From NCBI GenBank assembly GCA_030602985.1, contig JAUVYR010000014.1, positions 1-32,684 on the forward strand: a stretch of 32,684 nucleotides of DNA, in the 5' to 3' direction. The notes under the pieces are model-generated. The model worked only from the letters and a program-made list of their open reading frames with translations. It did no database searches and had not been told where the DNA came from. How positions within the stretch are numbered: position 1 is the first letter of the stretch; each line of letters begins with the position of its first letter. Below, one piece after another: positions 1 to 7,557 of the stretch. Source of the DNA: Burkholderiales bacterium (GTDB taxonomy: Bacteria; Pseudomonadota; Gammaproteobacteria; Burkholderiales; Burkholderiaceae_C). Position numbers and translations under genes: made by a program.

Positions 1-249
1 GTGGTAACGGGTGACGTAGTCGTGCGTGATGCGACGCAGCGCCGCCGTGCGTGAACGGTCGCCCACGGCCACGGTGCGGGGCGCGGACTCCCCCTCGAAT
101 GAAAAGATGGTGCATTGCGCCATCGGCACCTGCGCGCTGACAATGCGCAGCAGGTCCTCTGCCACCTCGTGGCGACCCGCCAGGCCCAGCTTCTGCAGCA
201 GTGCGGTCATCTGCGGCAGCGGCACGTCGGCCACCGGGCTGGCCGACAT
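1..249 (-). CDS. Probable LuxR-type transcriptional regulator, N-terminal part only
   Basis: The gene runs off the left edge, so only the first 83 residues are visible, read leftward from an ATG at 249; a GTG five codons upstream (264) is an alternative start. The visible part is a soluble mixed alpha/beta segment without a signal peptide or membrane helix. It contains MAQCTIFSFEG followed by TVAVGDRS and HDYVTRYH, which resembles the N-terminal sensory domain of a group of LuxR-type regulators in Burkholderiales. The DNA-binding domain, if present, lies outside the window, so the call rests on resemblance only. It follows the esterase gene on the same strand after 43 bases and may be co-transcribed with it. 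It is a candidate controller of the inverted repeat at 1325-1349. Confidence 0.5.
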   Translation of the reverse strand, partial: MSASPVADVPLPQMTALLQKLGLAGRHEVAEDLLRIVSAQVPMAQCTIFSFEGESAPRTVAVGDRSRTAALRRITHDYVTRYH

Positions 250-292
250 GGCTGGCGACAGCACCCACCAGTTACGCGCGCTGCTCACGGTG

Positions 293-1291
293 TCAGTGCC
301 CGAACGCGTGGCGCAGCGCCCGCGCCGCGTCCTGATGCGCCTGCAGCGCCTCAGGGATGGCTCGGCCCATCTTGATGAATTCGTGCGTCACGCCGTGGTA
401 GATCTCCAGATCCACGGGCACACCGGCCATGCGGAAGCGGTCGGCCATCATCACCCCCTCGTCCACCAGCGGATCGCATTCCGCCAAGCCCATCCACACC
501 GGGGCTACGCCGTCCAGATCGGGGGCATTCAACGGGGAAAACCGCCAGTCGTCCCGATCAGCGGGTGTGTTGATGTACTGGTTGAAGAACCAGGTGATGC
601 TGGCCTCCTCCAGCACGAAACCGTGGGCATAGGTTTTGTGGGAGGGGGTGTCCTGATGGGCGGCGCAGCCGGGGTAGAACAGCAGTTGCAACCGCAAGGT
701 CAGGCCGGCATCACGCGCCTGCAAGGCCGTCACGATGCTGAGCGTGCCACCGGCACTGTCGCCCCCGATGGCGATGCGCGCCGGGTCCAGCCCCAGCGCG
801 GGGGCCTGGGCATGCAGCCATTGCAGGGCATCCCAGGCATCGTTGACGGCGGTGGGGAATTTGTATTCCGGCGCCAGTCGGTAATCCACCGATAGCACGG
901 CCACTTGTGCCAGGTGCGCGAGATGCCGGCACAGGCTGGCGTGGGTGGCCACGCTGCCCACGGTAAAGCCGCCTCCGTGAAGATATAAAAGTACCGGCCA
1001 CGGCGCACATGCCTGCCCCTCATCCGCTCCTTTGGGGTGTGGCACCACCAGTTCAGCAGGCAGCTCAGCACCATCACGGGTGGGTATTCGCAGTCCCTCC
1101 ACCCGCGCCATCTTGTGGGGCGGTATGTCCAGCACGCCGGAACCGACCTCGTAGAACGCACGGGCCTGCTGCGGTGACAAGGCATGCATGGGTGGCCGGC
1201 CGGCACGGGCCATCCGGTCGATCACGCTACGCATGGCTGGGGTCAGAAGCGAACGGGGGTTGGCATGGGCACTCATGGGCTGCATTGTCAC
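293..1291 (-). CDS. Alpha/beta hydrolase, HSL (hormone-sensitive lipase) family esterase
   Basis: A cytoplasmic carboxylesterase of about 332 residues. The oxyanion-hole motif HGGGF is at residues 105-109, the nucleophile motif GDSAGG puts the catalytic Ser at 179, DPLVDEG carries the likely acid Asp273, and GVTHEF the catalytic His303. These four marks define the bacterial HSL family (short-chain or aryl ester hydrolases); the natural substrate cannot be told. The longest frame opens with a GTG at 1291; ATG codons at 1285 and 1276 are alternatives, and none has a strong Shine-Dalgarno. It is divergent from the iron-type alcohol dehydrogenase across about 70 bases and is followed by the probable regulator at the left edge. 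An esterase paired with an alcohol dehydrogenase would suit ester hydrolysis followed by alcohol oxidation, which is inference. Confidence 0.9.
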   Translation of the reverse strand: MTMQPMSAHANPRSLLTPAMRSVIDRMARAGRPPMHALSPQQARAFYEVGSGVLDIPPHKMARVEGLRIPTRDGAELPAELVVPHPKGADEGQACAPWPVLLYLHGGGFTVGSVATHASLCRHLAHLAQVAVLSVDYRLAPEYKFPTAVNDAWDALQWLHAQAPALGLDPARIAIGGDSAGGTLSIVTALQARDAGLTLRLQLLFYPGCAAHQDTPSHKTYAHGFVLEEASITWFFNQYINTPADRDDWRFSPLNAPDLDGVAPVWMGLAECDPLVDEGVMMADRFRMAGVPVDLEIYHGVTHEFIKMGRAIPEALQAHQDAARALRHAFGH

Positions 1292-1324
1292 ATTCGCTCA
1301 ACCGTGTCGAACAGCTGCGCGCTA

Positions 1325-1349
1325 TATTGGCCATAGACGATGGCCAATA
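1325..1349. promoter_or_regulatory. Perfect inverted repeat (operator candidate) between esterase and alcohol dehydrogenase
   Basis: TATTGGCCAT (1325-1334), a 5-base spacer AGACG, and ATGGCCAATA (1340-1349) form a perfect 10+10 bp inverted repeat. It sits 12 bases before the alcohol dehydrogenase start, between divergent genes. A TATATT hexamer at 1323-1328 overlaps its left arm and could be a -10 box, although no good -35 is seen. Size and symmetry fit a dimeric regulator site. The same repeat could also fold as an RNA hairpin in the leader. Confidence 0.55.
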
Positions 1350-1361
1350 ACGGAGACAAGC

Positions 1362-2510
1362 GTGTCACAGATCCTCTACCTGACGAACATCCAGATTGAA
1401 TTCGGTGCCCTGAAGCTGCTGGCCAGTGAATGCGAACGCACCGGTATGCGCAAGCCCCTGATCGTGACCGACCCCGGTGTGAAAGCCGCCGGGCTACTGG
1501 AAAAGACCGTGACGGCCCTGGGCACAGGCACGAGCGGCCTGTCCCATGCGGTGTTCGATCAAACTCCCTCCAATCCCACCGAAGCCGCCGTGCGGGCCGC
1601 CCAAGCCTTGTACGATCAGCACGGCTGTGACGGCCTGGTGGCCCTGGGCGGCGGCAGCGCCATCGACTGCGCCAAAGGCGTGGCCATTGCTGTGGCCCAC
1701 CCCGGACCGCTCAAGACCTACGCCACCATCGAAGGTGGTTCGCCCAAGATCACCGACCGCGTGCCCCCGCTCATCGCCATTCCCACCACCGCGGGCACCG
1801 GCAGCGAAGTGGCGCGCGGCGCCATCATCATCGTGGACGATGGGCGCAAGCTGGGGTTCCACAGCTGGCACCTGATGCCCAAGACCGCCCTGCTCGACCC
1901 CGAACTCACCCTGGGCCTGCCACCGCTGCTGACCGCCGCCACCGGCATGGACGCCATCGCCCACTGCATGGAAACCTTCATGGCGGCGGCGTTCAACCCG
2001 CCCGCCGACGGCATAGCACTGGACGGGCTGGAGCGCGGCTGGGCGCACATTGAGCGCGCCACCCGTAATGGCCACGACCGCGAGGCCCGCCTGCACATGA
2101 TGAGTGCCAGCATGCAGGGCGCCATGGCCTTTCAGAAAGGGCTGGGTTGCGTGCACTCGCTCAGCCACAGCCTCGGTGGCGTGAACCCCCGCCTGCACCA
2201 CGGCACGCTCAACGCCCTCTTCCTGCCGGCGGTGATCGCCTTCAACGCGCAGGCCGAGTCGGTGCAGAAAGAGCGCCGGCTGGAACGCATGGCCCGTGTC
2301 ATGGGCCTGGGCAGTGCGGCCGACCTGGGCCCCGCCATCCGCGACATGAACGCCCGCATGGGTCTGCCCAAAGGTCTTTCTGAACTGGGCGTGAACGAAG
2401 ACCTGTTTGACCGAGTCATCGAAGGCGCCCTGGCCGATCACTGCCACAAGACCAACCCCAGGCTGGCCTCTGCTACCGACTATCTTGACATGCTGAACGC
2501 TTCGATGTGA
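1362..2510 (+). CDS. Iron-containing alcohol dehydrogenase (group III ADH)
   Basis: An NAD(P)-dependent Fe-type alcohol dehydrogenase of 382 residues, the usual family length. The frame is open further upstream, but a GTG at 1362 preceded by GGAGA (1352-1356) gives the proper N-terminus. The dinucleotide-binding motif GGGSAIDCAKG spans about residues 96-106. Probable metal ligands are Asp197 and His201 (GMDAIAH), His265 (CVHSLSH) and His279 or His280 (LHHG). Family members oxidise primary alcohols or diols, or reduce aldehydes; substrate is not predictable here. It is transcribed alone, divergent from the esterase, with a perfect inverted repeat between RBS and promoter region, so regulated expression is likely. 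Confidence 0.92.
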   Translation: MSQILYLTNIQIEFGALKLLASECERTGMRKPLIVTDPGVKAAGLLEKTVTALGTGTSGLSHAVFDQTPSNPTEAAVRAAQALYDQHGCDGLVALGGGSAIDCAKGVAIAVAHPGPLKTYATIEGGSPKITDRVPPLIAIPTTAGTGSEVARGAIIIVDDGRKLGFHSWHLMPKTALLDPELTLGLPPLLTAATGMDAIAHCMETFMAAAFNPPADGIALDGLERGWAHIERATRNGHDREARLHMMSASMQGAMAFQKGLGCVHSLSHSLGGVNPRLHHGTLNALFLPAVIAFNAQAESVQKERRLERMARVMGLGSAADLGPAIRDMNARMGLPKGLSELGVNEDLFDRVIEGALADHCHKTNPRLASATDYLDMLNASM

Positions 2511-2582
2511 ATACACGGCTCGCCATACGGCTTGTGGTCGAACGCGTCATCACCTATGATGGCGCACGGAGGGAGGCTGTCA

Positions 2583-2598
2583 TTCGGTGTGTACCGAA
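2583..2598. other. Short inverted repeat between alcohol dehydrogenase and GGDEF/EAL gene
   Basis: TTCGGT (2583-2588), GTGT, ACCGAA (2593-2598) is a perfect 6-bp inverted repeat in the 128-base gap. It lies 40 bases before the GGDEF/EAL start and 72 bases after the dehydrogenase stop. There is no T-run, so it is a weak terminator candidate and an equally possible operator half-pair. Nothing else in this gap stands out. Confidence 0.25.
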
Positions 2599-2638
2599 CG
2601 GCAGTCATTAAATCACCCACAGCCTCGGCAGCTTATCG

Positions 2639-4801
2639 ATGGTTCTCTGGAGTCCATTGCCCCTGATTGAAGGTCTGGCCGGCTTGTTGCCGCTGCTGTT
2701 GGCTTTGCTATCTGCTTTTGTGTGTCTGGACTGCGCCTCACGCATCACGACCCATCGCTGGCCTTACTCCCTGGCCTGGGCCATCGGTGCCGCATTGGCC
2801 TTCTCGACCGTCAGCCTGTCACTCCATGTTCTATGGGTGGACGCAATAGGCACATCGTTTGCTGTGGGCTACCACCCTGTCTTGCTGATCACACCCTGGA
2901 TTCTTGGGGTGATGCTGAGTCTGCCTGCCTGGTGGCTGATGTTCGGAACCCGTGCCACCTGGCAGCATCAGATCGCTGGCGGGCTGCTCCTCGGCTCCAC
3001 CCTCTTGGTGACACAGTCCGTAGCGCTGCTGGCCCCGGGGTTTCTGCCAGGCCTGCAATGGAACGGGGGGGCCATGCTGACCGGCACCACCGTCATGATG
3101 CTGGCCGCCCTACTCGCTGGCAAACTCTTTCAAGCTCAAACTGCGTTGCTTTCATCACGTCCAGTCCGCTTGCTGGCCTCGACGACCCTCATGGGGCTGG
3201 CGCTCTGGTGGGCCTCATTCCATCTGACCCATCAGTCGAACTGGCCACAGCAATCAGGAACGGCTTATGCCGGCATGATCTCGCTGGGTGCATTGACGCT
3301 GCTGGCCAGCCTGGGCACGCTGGTGCTGCTGTTGATGACCCTGCTCATTTCCCTGATGGAAGCCCGCATGCAGTCTTCCTTGCAGCTGGTGCAAGGAACC
3401 CTGGAAAAACAATACCTGACCGACCCCCTCACCCAACTGCCCAATCGGGCCTATCTGGAAAAAGCCCTACCTGAAATTGCACGCCAGACGGATGAAGCAC
3501 GGAGAACCCAGTCCGTCCTGTTTCTGGATATCGATGGTTTCAAACCCATCAATGAGTCATTTGGACATCGCTTCGGTGATCTGCTGTTGCAGGCGGTTGC
3601 CCAGCGACTGGTGACGCAGGCAGGGGATGGGGCCCAGGTGATCCGCTGGGCAGCCGACGAATTCGTGGTGATCGGTCAGCCTGGAGATGGGCGTGTGGAG
3701 GTGGCAGCCACGGCCCGCATGCTCCTCGACACCCTGAAACAGCCTTTGTCTATTGAGGGCCGCGATGTGCCGGTAGCCGCCTCCATTGGCATCGCCATCT
3801 ACCCGCAGGATGGGGCACACAGCATGCTCATCACGCATGCCGACGCGGCGGCACGTGCTGCCAAGAGCTCGGGCGGTGACACCTACTGCTTCTTTGAGCC
3901 GCACATGCTGCAGGACATTCGCGAGCAGATGGATTTGCTGAGAGACTTGAAAGTCGCGCTGGACCAGTACCAGCTCGAGCTCTATTTTCAGCCCAAAGTG
4001 CACGCACCCAGCGGTCAGATCACCGGTGCTGAAGCCCTCTTGCGCTGGAATCACCCGACACGCGGATTGATCAGTCCGACCGTCTTCATTCCGATTGCCG
4101 AGCGGTTTGGCCTTATCGGTGACATCGGAAACTGGGTCATCCAGGAAGCATGTCGCCAGATACGCGAGTGGCGCGATGGGGGCCTGCGCATGCGCGTGGC
4201 GATCAATCTGTCCGTGCATCAGATGCGACAGCCTGATCTGGCTGAGCGCATTGCCTCAACCCTGGCCGTCCACGACATCAACCCCCGTTTGCTGACCTGT
4301 GAGATCACTGAATCCGTCGCAATGGAAGATACCGAAAGCACCAAACAGCTGTTTGCTCGCCTGGCTGCGGTGGGGGTTCACCTGTCGATCGATGACTTTG
4401 GCACGGGTTACTCCAGCCTGTCCTACTTGCGCCAGTTACCGGCTGAAGAGTTGAAAATCGACCGGAGTTTCGTGGTGGATGTGGAGCACAGCGAAGACGC
4501 GCGCGCTGTGGTGGACGCCGTCATCAAGCTGGGAATCGCTCTGGACCTCAAAGTGGTGGCTGAAGGCGTCGAGACCGATGGCCAGTACCAGGTGCTGCGC
4601 CGACTGGGTTGCGACGAACTCCAGGGGTTTCTGTTTGCCAGGCCCATGACAGCCAAAATGCTGTTTCTATGGGCGACCGTAGACCGGCAAGCCACCCACC
4701 AGGAATTCAGGCCTTCACTCTTTGCCGACACCCAGATGCAGCCCCTTGATGACACGGCCAGTGGTGAGGAACCCGACCTACAAAGGCTGAACAAGGCTTA
4801 A
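2639..4801 (+). CDS. MHYT-like membrane GGDEF/EAL protein, probable c-di-GMP phosphodiesterase
   Basis: A 720-residue inner-membrane signalling protein. The first 240 residues hold seven hydrophobic helices, the topology of MHYT sensors, but the MHYT motifs are degenerate: SLHVLW and SFHLTH keep only the histidine. A GGDEF domain follows (TDPLTQLPNR near 257), whose signature is AADEF at 338-342 and which has no RxxD inhibitory site, so diguanylate cyclase activity is unlikely. The EAL domain is intact: EALLRW (Glu465), NLSVHQ, CEITES, DDFGTGYSS, KIDRSF, AEGVET and LQGFLF, so c-di-GMP hydrolysis is predicted, with the GGDEF perhaps binding GTP as a regulatory domain. An in-frame stop upstream fixes ATG 2639 as the first ATG. 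Its last 24 bases overlap the convergent patatin gene. Confidence 0.9.
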   Translation: MVLWSPLPLIEGLAGLLPLLLALLSAFVCLDCASRITTHRWPYSLAWAIGAALAFSTVSLSLHVLWVDAIGTSFAVGYHPVLLITPWILGVMLSLPAWWLMFGTRATWQHQIAGGLLLGSTLLVTQSVALLAPGFLPGLQWNGGAMLTGTTVMMLAALLAGKLFQAQTALLSSRPVRLLASTTLMGLALWWASFHLTHQSNWPQQSGTAYAGMISLGALTLLASLGTLVLLLMTLLISLMEARMQSSLQLVQGTLEKQYLTDPLTQLPNRAYLEKALPEIARQTDEARRTQSVLFLDIDGFKPINESFGHRFGDLLLQAVAQRLVTQAGDGAQVIRWAADEFVVIGQPGDGRVEVAATARMLLDTLKQPLSIEGRDVPVAASIGIAIYPQDGAHSMLITHADAAARAAKSSGGDTYCFFEPHMLQDIREQMDLLRDLKVALDQYQLELYFQPKVHAPSGQITGAEALLRWNHPTRGLISPTVFIPIAERFGLIGDIGNWVIQEACRQIREWRDGGLRMRVAINLSVHQMRQPDLAERIASTLAVHDINPRLLTCEITESVAMEDTESTKQLFARLAAVGVHLSIDDFGTGYSSLSYLRQLPAEELKIDRSFVVDVEHSEDARAVVDAVIKLGIALDLKVVAEGVETDGQYQVLRRLGCDELQGFLFARPMTAKMLFLWATVDRQATHQEFRPSLFADTQMQPLDDTASGEEPDLQRLNKA

Positions 4802-5857
4802 GTCAGGCTGGTTGAGCCAGGTAGCCCACTCATCTGCCAATTGTTGGGAGGCGCTCACTGCCTGCTGCCAAGCGGCCACGCGGGCGGGCGTGTCTGTGCC
4901 ATATCGGGTGAAATCGGTGCGGTCTGGAAGCTTGCCAAGTGGTAGCTGCGCCACCCAGGCCGGGTTGGGCGCCAACACGATGGTGTTGGCAAGCATTGGG
5001 GAGGCGTGATGGCGCCACGCCAAGGCCTTGTCCAGCCAGCCAGGCACGACCTGACGCTGGAAGTGGGGATACAGCACCAGACCTCGATCTGGTCGATAAG
5101 CGAGATGCAGGTGGTAATCGGTGATACCTCCATCCCAATAGGCGCCCCGAGGCCCTCCCGGAATGTCGTGCACTGCCTCCAGCATGAAGGGAATCGAGCA
5201 ACTGGCCTGGACGGCAGGCATGAAGTTTTCGACCGTCAGCGGGACCTGGCGTGTGCGGTAGTCCGCCACGCCGAAAGGCAGCTCAGCGGAACGCGCACTG
5301 AACACCACACGCTCCAGCCAATGCCCCATCGCCGGGCGGTGGAAGGCGTTGGTCAAGTAAGCGCCCATGTACCCCAAGTGCGTTCGCCATGGGCGGTCCT
5401 GCCCCAGCACGTGCCGCCCGCGGGAGGTGACGACATGCAAACGATAACGGGGGTGATTCAGCACTTCACCGATCCGATCCCCGTAGAAATCTTTCAGCCC
5501 TTGACCAAACCGCTCACTCACATGCTGTGCGGTTGGTCGCTTGCGACCGGGTGGGACATCGTAGGTCTGGTGGATATAGTCATGCTCCAGCCGCTGAAAG
5601 GCTGCGACAGGGTGATCCAGACACGCCGTGGCCATTCGCCAGGCACCGATCGACGCGCCGACCAGATCCACCGCATGCTGGCTGTTCGCCAGCCATTCAC
5701 CAAACAGGAACCGATCCAACCGGCCGAGCATGAGCCCCTTGGGCCCACCTGCAGCGGCGGGAATGATGCCCACATGCTCTGGCTTCAGGCCTTCTTTGAG
5801 GAGGTGGCTTCGCGCCTCAGGACCCGCATAGATTTGCAGGGCACGCAGTGCCACCAT
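4778..5857 (-). CDS. Patatin-like phospholipase family protein
   Basis: A 359-residue serine acyl hydrolase with a Ser-Asp dyad. The oxyanion motif is AAAGGPKG (glycines at 37-38 and 41), the nucleophile elbow GASIG has Ser69, and WDGGITDYH places the catalytic Asp at 242. There is no signal peptide or membrane helix, so it is predicted to act in the cytoplasm or at the inner membrane face on phospholipids or other acyl esters. The ATG at 5857 shares its A with the stop codon of the preceding HDOD gene (TGATG), so translation is likely coupled. It is the last gene of an HDOD-HDOD-patatin group and converges with the GGDEF/EAL gene, overlapping it by 24 bases. Family assignment is firm; physiological substrate is unknown. 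Confidence 0.85.
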   Translation of the reverse strand: MVALRALQIYAGPEARSHLLKEGLKPEHVGIIPAAAGGPKGLMLGRLDRFLFGEWLANSQHAVDLVGASIGAWRMATACLDHPVAAFQRLEHDYIHQTYDVPPGRKRPTAQHVSERFGQGLKDFYGDRIGEVLNHPRYRLHVVTSRGRHVLGQDRPWRTHLGYMGAYLTNAFHRPAMGHWLERVVFSARSAELPFGVADYRTRQVPLTVENFMPAVQASCSIPFMLEAVHDIPGGPRGAYWDGGITDYHLHLAYRPDRGLVLYPHFQRQVVPGWLDKALAWRHHASPMLANTIVLAPNPAWVAQLPLGKLPDRTDFTRYGTDTPARVAAWQQAVSASQQLADEWATWLNQPDLSLVQPL

Positions 5858-6669
5858 CAGAAGGTCTCCAGCGCATCAAGGCCCGCCACCTCTTGCGCCA
5901 CAAGCAGGTCCGGGTCCAGCTCAAGCACTTCGCCGACGGCATCTGGGTACGTATGAATGAGGTGATCCATGCGATTGCCCGCTACAAACAGACGGGCGCG
6001 CCAGCTGGCCATGTGCACAACGGCCGAGAGAGGCTCCAGCGGATCGTGCTCCAGCGGTCGGCCATGCTGCTCAATCGCCACCACCAACAGCCGAGGCAGT
6101 CGCCAATGGCTGGCCAATGCGGCACCTGCCTCCGCGTAGGAGTAATCCAGCGCCAGATATTCGGCACGTGCACGCTCCAGATCGAGGGGATCTACGCGCT
6201 GATCAATTGCCCGCATGACTTCAGGCATCCCCATGTGCATGACCAGTTCACCGACACCATGCAACAGGGCAGCCGTGAATGCCACGTTCTCGTCCAGCCG
6301 GCGCGGGGCACAGATCATTTTCGCCAATGAAGCGGCCACAAAACTGTACTGCCAGAATCGATCCAGATGAATACCACTGACCGCATGAAAACTGGCGTTC
6401 ATTGACGCACCGATCACCAGAGCACGCACCTTGTTGAGACCGAGGACCATGACCGCGTCTCGTACTGTCCCGACCGGGCGAACCAGTCGAAAGAAAGACG
6501 AGTTGGCCTGCCGCAACAATCGAGCAGCCATGACGGGATCGCGCTCGATATCCGTCGCGATCCGGTTCAGATCGACATCGTCATCCTCAAACGTCTGAAT
6601 CAGTCGGGCGGCGAGCTCCGGCACCACCGGCAGCGTCTCGGGTTTTTTCAGCAGCTGATCCAGCTTCAT
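5857..6669 (-). CDS. HDOD domain protein (second of tandem pair)
   Basis: A 270-residue single-domain HDOD protein filling almost the whole length. The metal-dependent HD motif is lost: where HD hydrolases have LLHD, this has LLHGVGELVMH, so no nucleotide hydrolysis is expected. HDOD proteins act as non-enzymatic adaptors in bacterial signalling, often in c-di-GMP, chemotaxis or stress circuits (family knowledge). It is clearly paralogous to the next gene, sharing the order LPxxPxx, DPxxxARxLxxAN, VxxFTAxLxHxVG and IVHMASWRAR. It starts two bases after the stop of that paralogue and shares one base with the patatin start. Tandem duplication is the simplest origin. Confidence 0.88.
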   Translation of the reverse strand: MKLDQLLKKPETLPVVPELAARLIQTFEDDDVDLNRIATDIERDPVMAARLLRQANSSFFRLVRPVGTVRDAVMVLGLNKVRALVIGASMNASFHAVSGIHLDRFWQYSFVAASLAKMICAPRRLDENVAFTAALLHGVGELVMHMGMPEVMRAIDQRVDPLDLERARAEYLALDYSYAEAGAALASHWRLPRLLVVAIEQHGRPLEHDPLEPLSAVVHMASWRARLFVAGNRMDHLIHTYPDAVGEVLELDPDLLVAQEVAGLDALETF

Positions 6670-6671
6670 GA

Positions 6672-7508
6672 TCAGCTCATGAAAGCCGACAGCTCACCCG
6701 AGGAGGTCCATTCGGTCGGGTCGCGATCGAGCACCATGTCCAGATCCAGCCCCAGCAGAATCGCCACCACATCGGGGAAGGTGGCCGCCAGGCCATCTCG
6801 GTCCATGTTGATTTCCTGGGCGCGCGCGCGCCAGGAAGCCATGTGGACGATACCTGCCAGGGGCTCGTAGATATCGCCTTCAAATGGAACCAGCTGATGC
6901 TTGAGGGACTTGACAATCGCTTCAGGGAAATCCCATTTCACTGCAAAGGCGGCGCTCACATCCGCATAGGTATAACCCAAGGTGGCGCGCTCGACTTCGG
7001 CCCGTTTCATGTCAAAAGGCGAGACTGTCCAATCGATCTTGGCCACTTCGTCAGGCATGCCGATGTGCATCACCAGATCACCCACAGCATGCACCAATCC
7101 GGCCGTGAAGGCCACCCCATCGTTGTGGCGCATGCTCTTGGCAAGCGTCTTGCAAATCTTGGCGGTGTTGAGGCTGTAACGCCAGAACTGCTCCAGATTG
7201 ACACCAGGGACTGTCTTGAAACTGGAGCTGAGCGCGACTGCCTGGATCAAGGTACGGATATGGTTGAAACCCAGGATCGTGATCGCGTCCTGCACGCTCA
7301 CGATCTCGCGTGAAAGCCCGAAAAAAGCCGAGTTAGCCAGCTTCAGCATGCGGGCTGTCAGCCCGGGATCGGTGGCCACCATCTCGCCAATCTTTCTGGC
7401 GTCTGGGTCTTCCTTGTTGAGTTCCGACATCACATCCGACACCACCCGGGGAATGCTGGGGAGTGCCTTGGCTTTGGCCAGTAGCTCTTCGAGTTGCATG
7501 TTGCTCAT
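6672..7508 (-). CDS. HDOD domain protein (first of tandem pair)
   Basis: A 278-residue HDOD protein, lead gene of the HDOD-HDOD-patatin group. The N-terminal region carries LPSIPRVVSDVM and DPGLTARMLKLANSAFFGL, the latter typical of HDOD domains, and LVHAVGDLVMHIGMP replaces the catalytic HD pair, so it is probably a protein-interaction module. Sequence order matches the downstream paralogue throughout. The start at 7508 has only a weak Shine-Dalgarno. A TATACT hexamer on the minus strand (7528-7533) lies about 20 bases upstream and may be the -10 of the group's promoter, with no clear -35. Tex lies 49 bases upstream on the same strand. Confidence 0.88.
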   Translation of the reverse strand: MSNMQLEELLAKAKALPSIPRVVSDVMSELNKEDPDARKIGEMVATDPGLTARMLKLANSAFFGLSREIVSVQDAITILGFNHIRTLIQAVALSSSFKTVPGVNLEQFWRYSLNTAKICKTLAKSMRHNDGVAFTAGLVHAVGDLVMHIGMPDEVAKIDWTVSPFDMKRAEVERATLGYTYADVSAAFAVKWDFPEAIVKSLKHQLVPFEGDIYEPLAGIVHMASWRARAQEINMDRDGLAATFPDVVAILLGLDLDMVLDRDPTEWTSSGELSAFMS

Positions 7509-7557
7509 CGGTCTTGAGGATGGGGCCAGTATAGTGGACGCGATCCGTGCTCGGCGC

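Noticed and set aside
1188-1361. N-terminal extension of the alcohol dehydrogenase frame
   Set aside because: It would overlap the divergent esterase and include the inverted repeat; the GTG at 1362 with GGAGA gives a family-consistent N-terminus.
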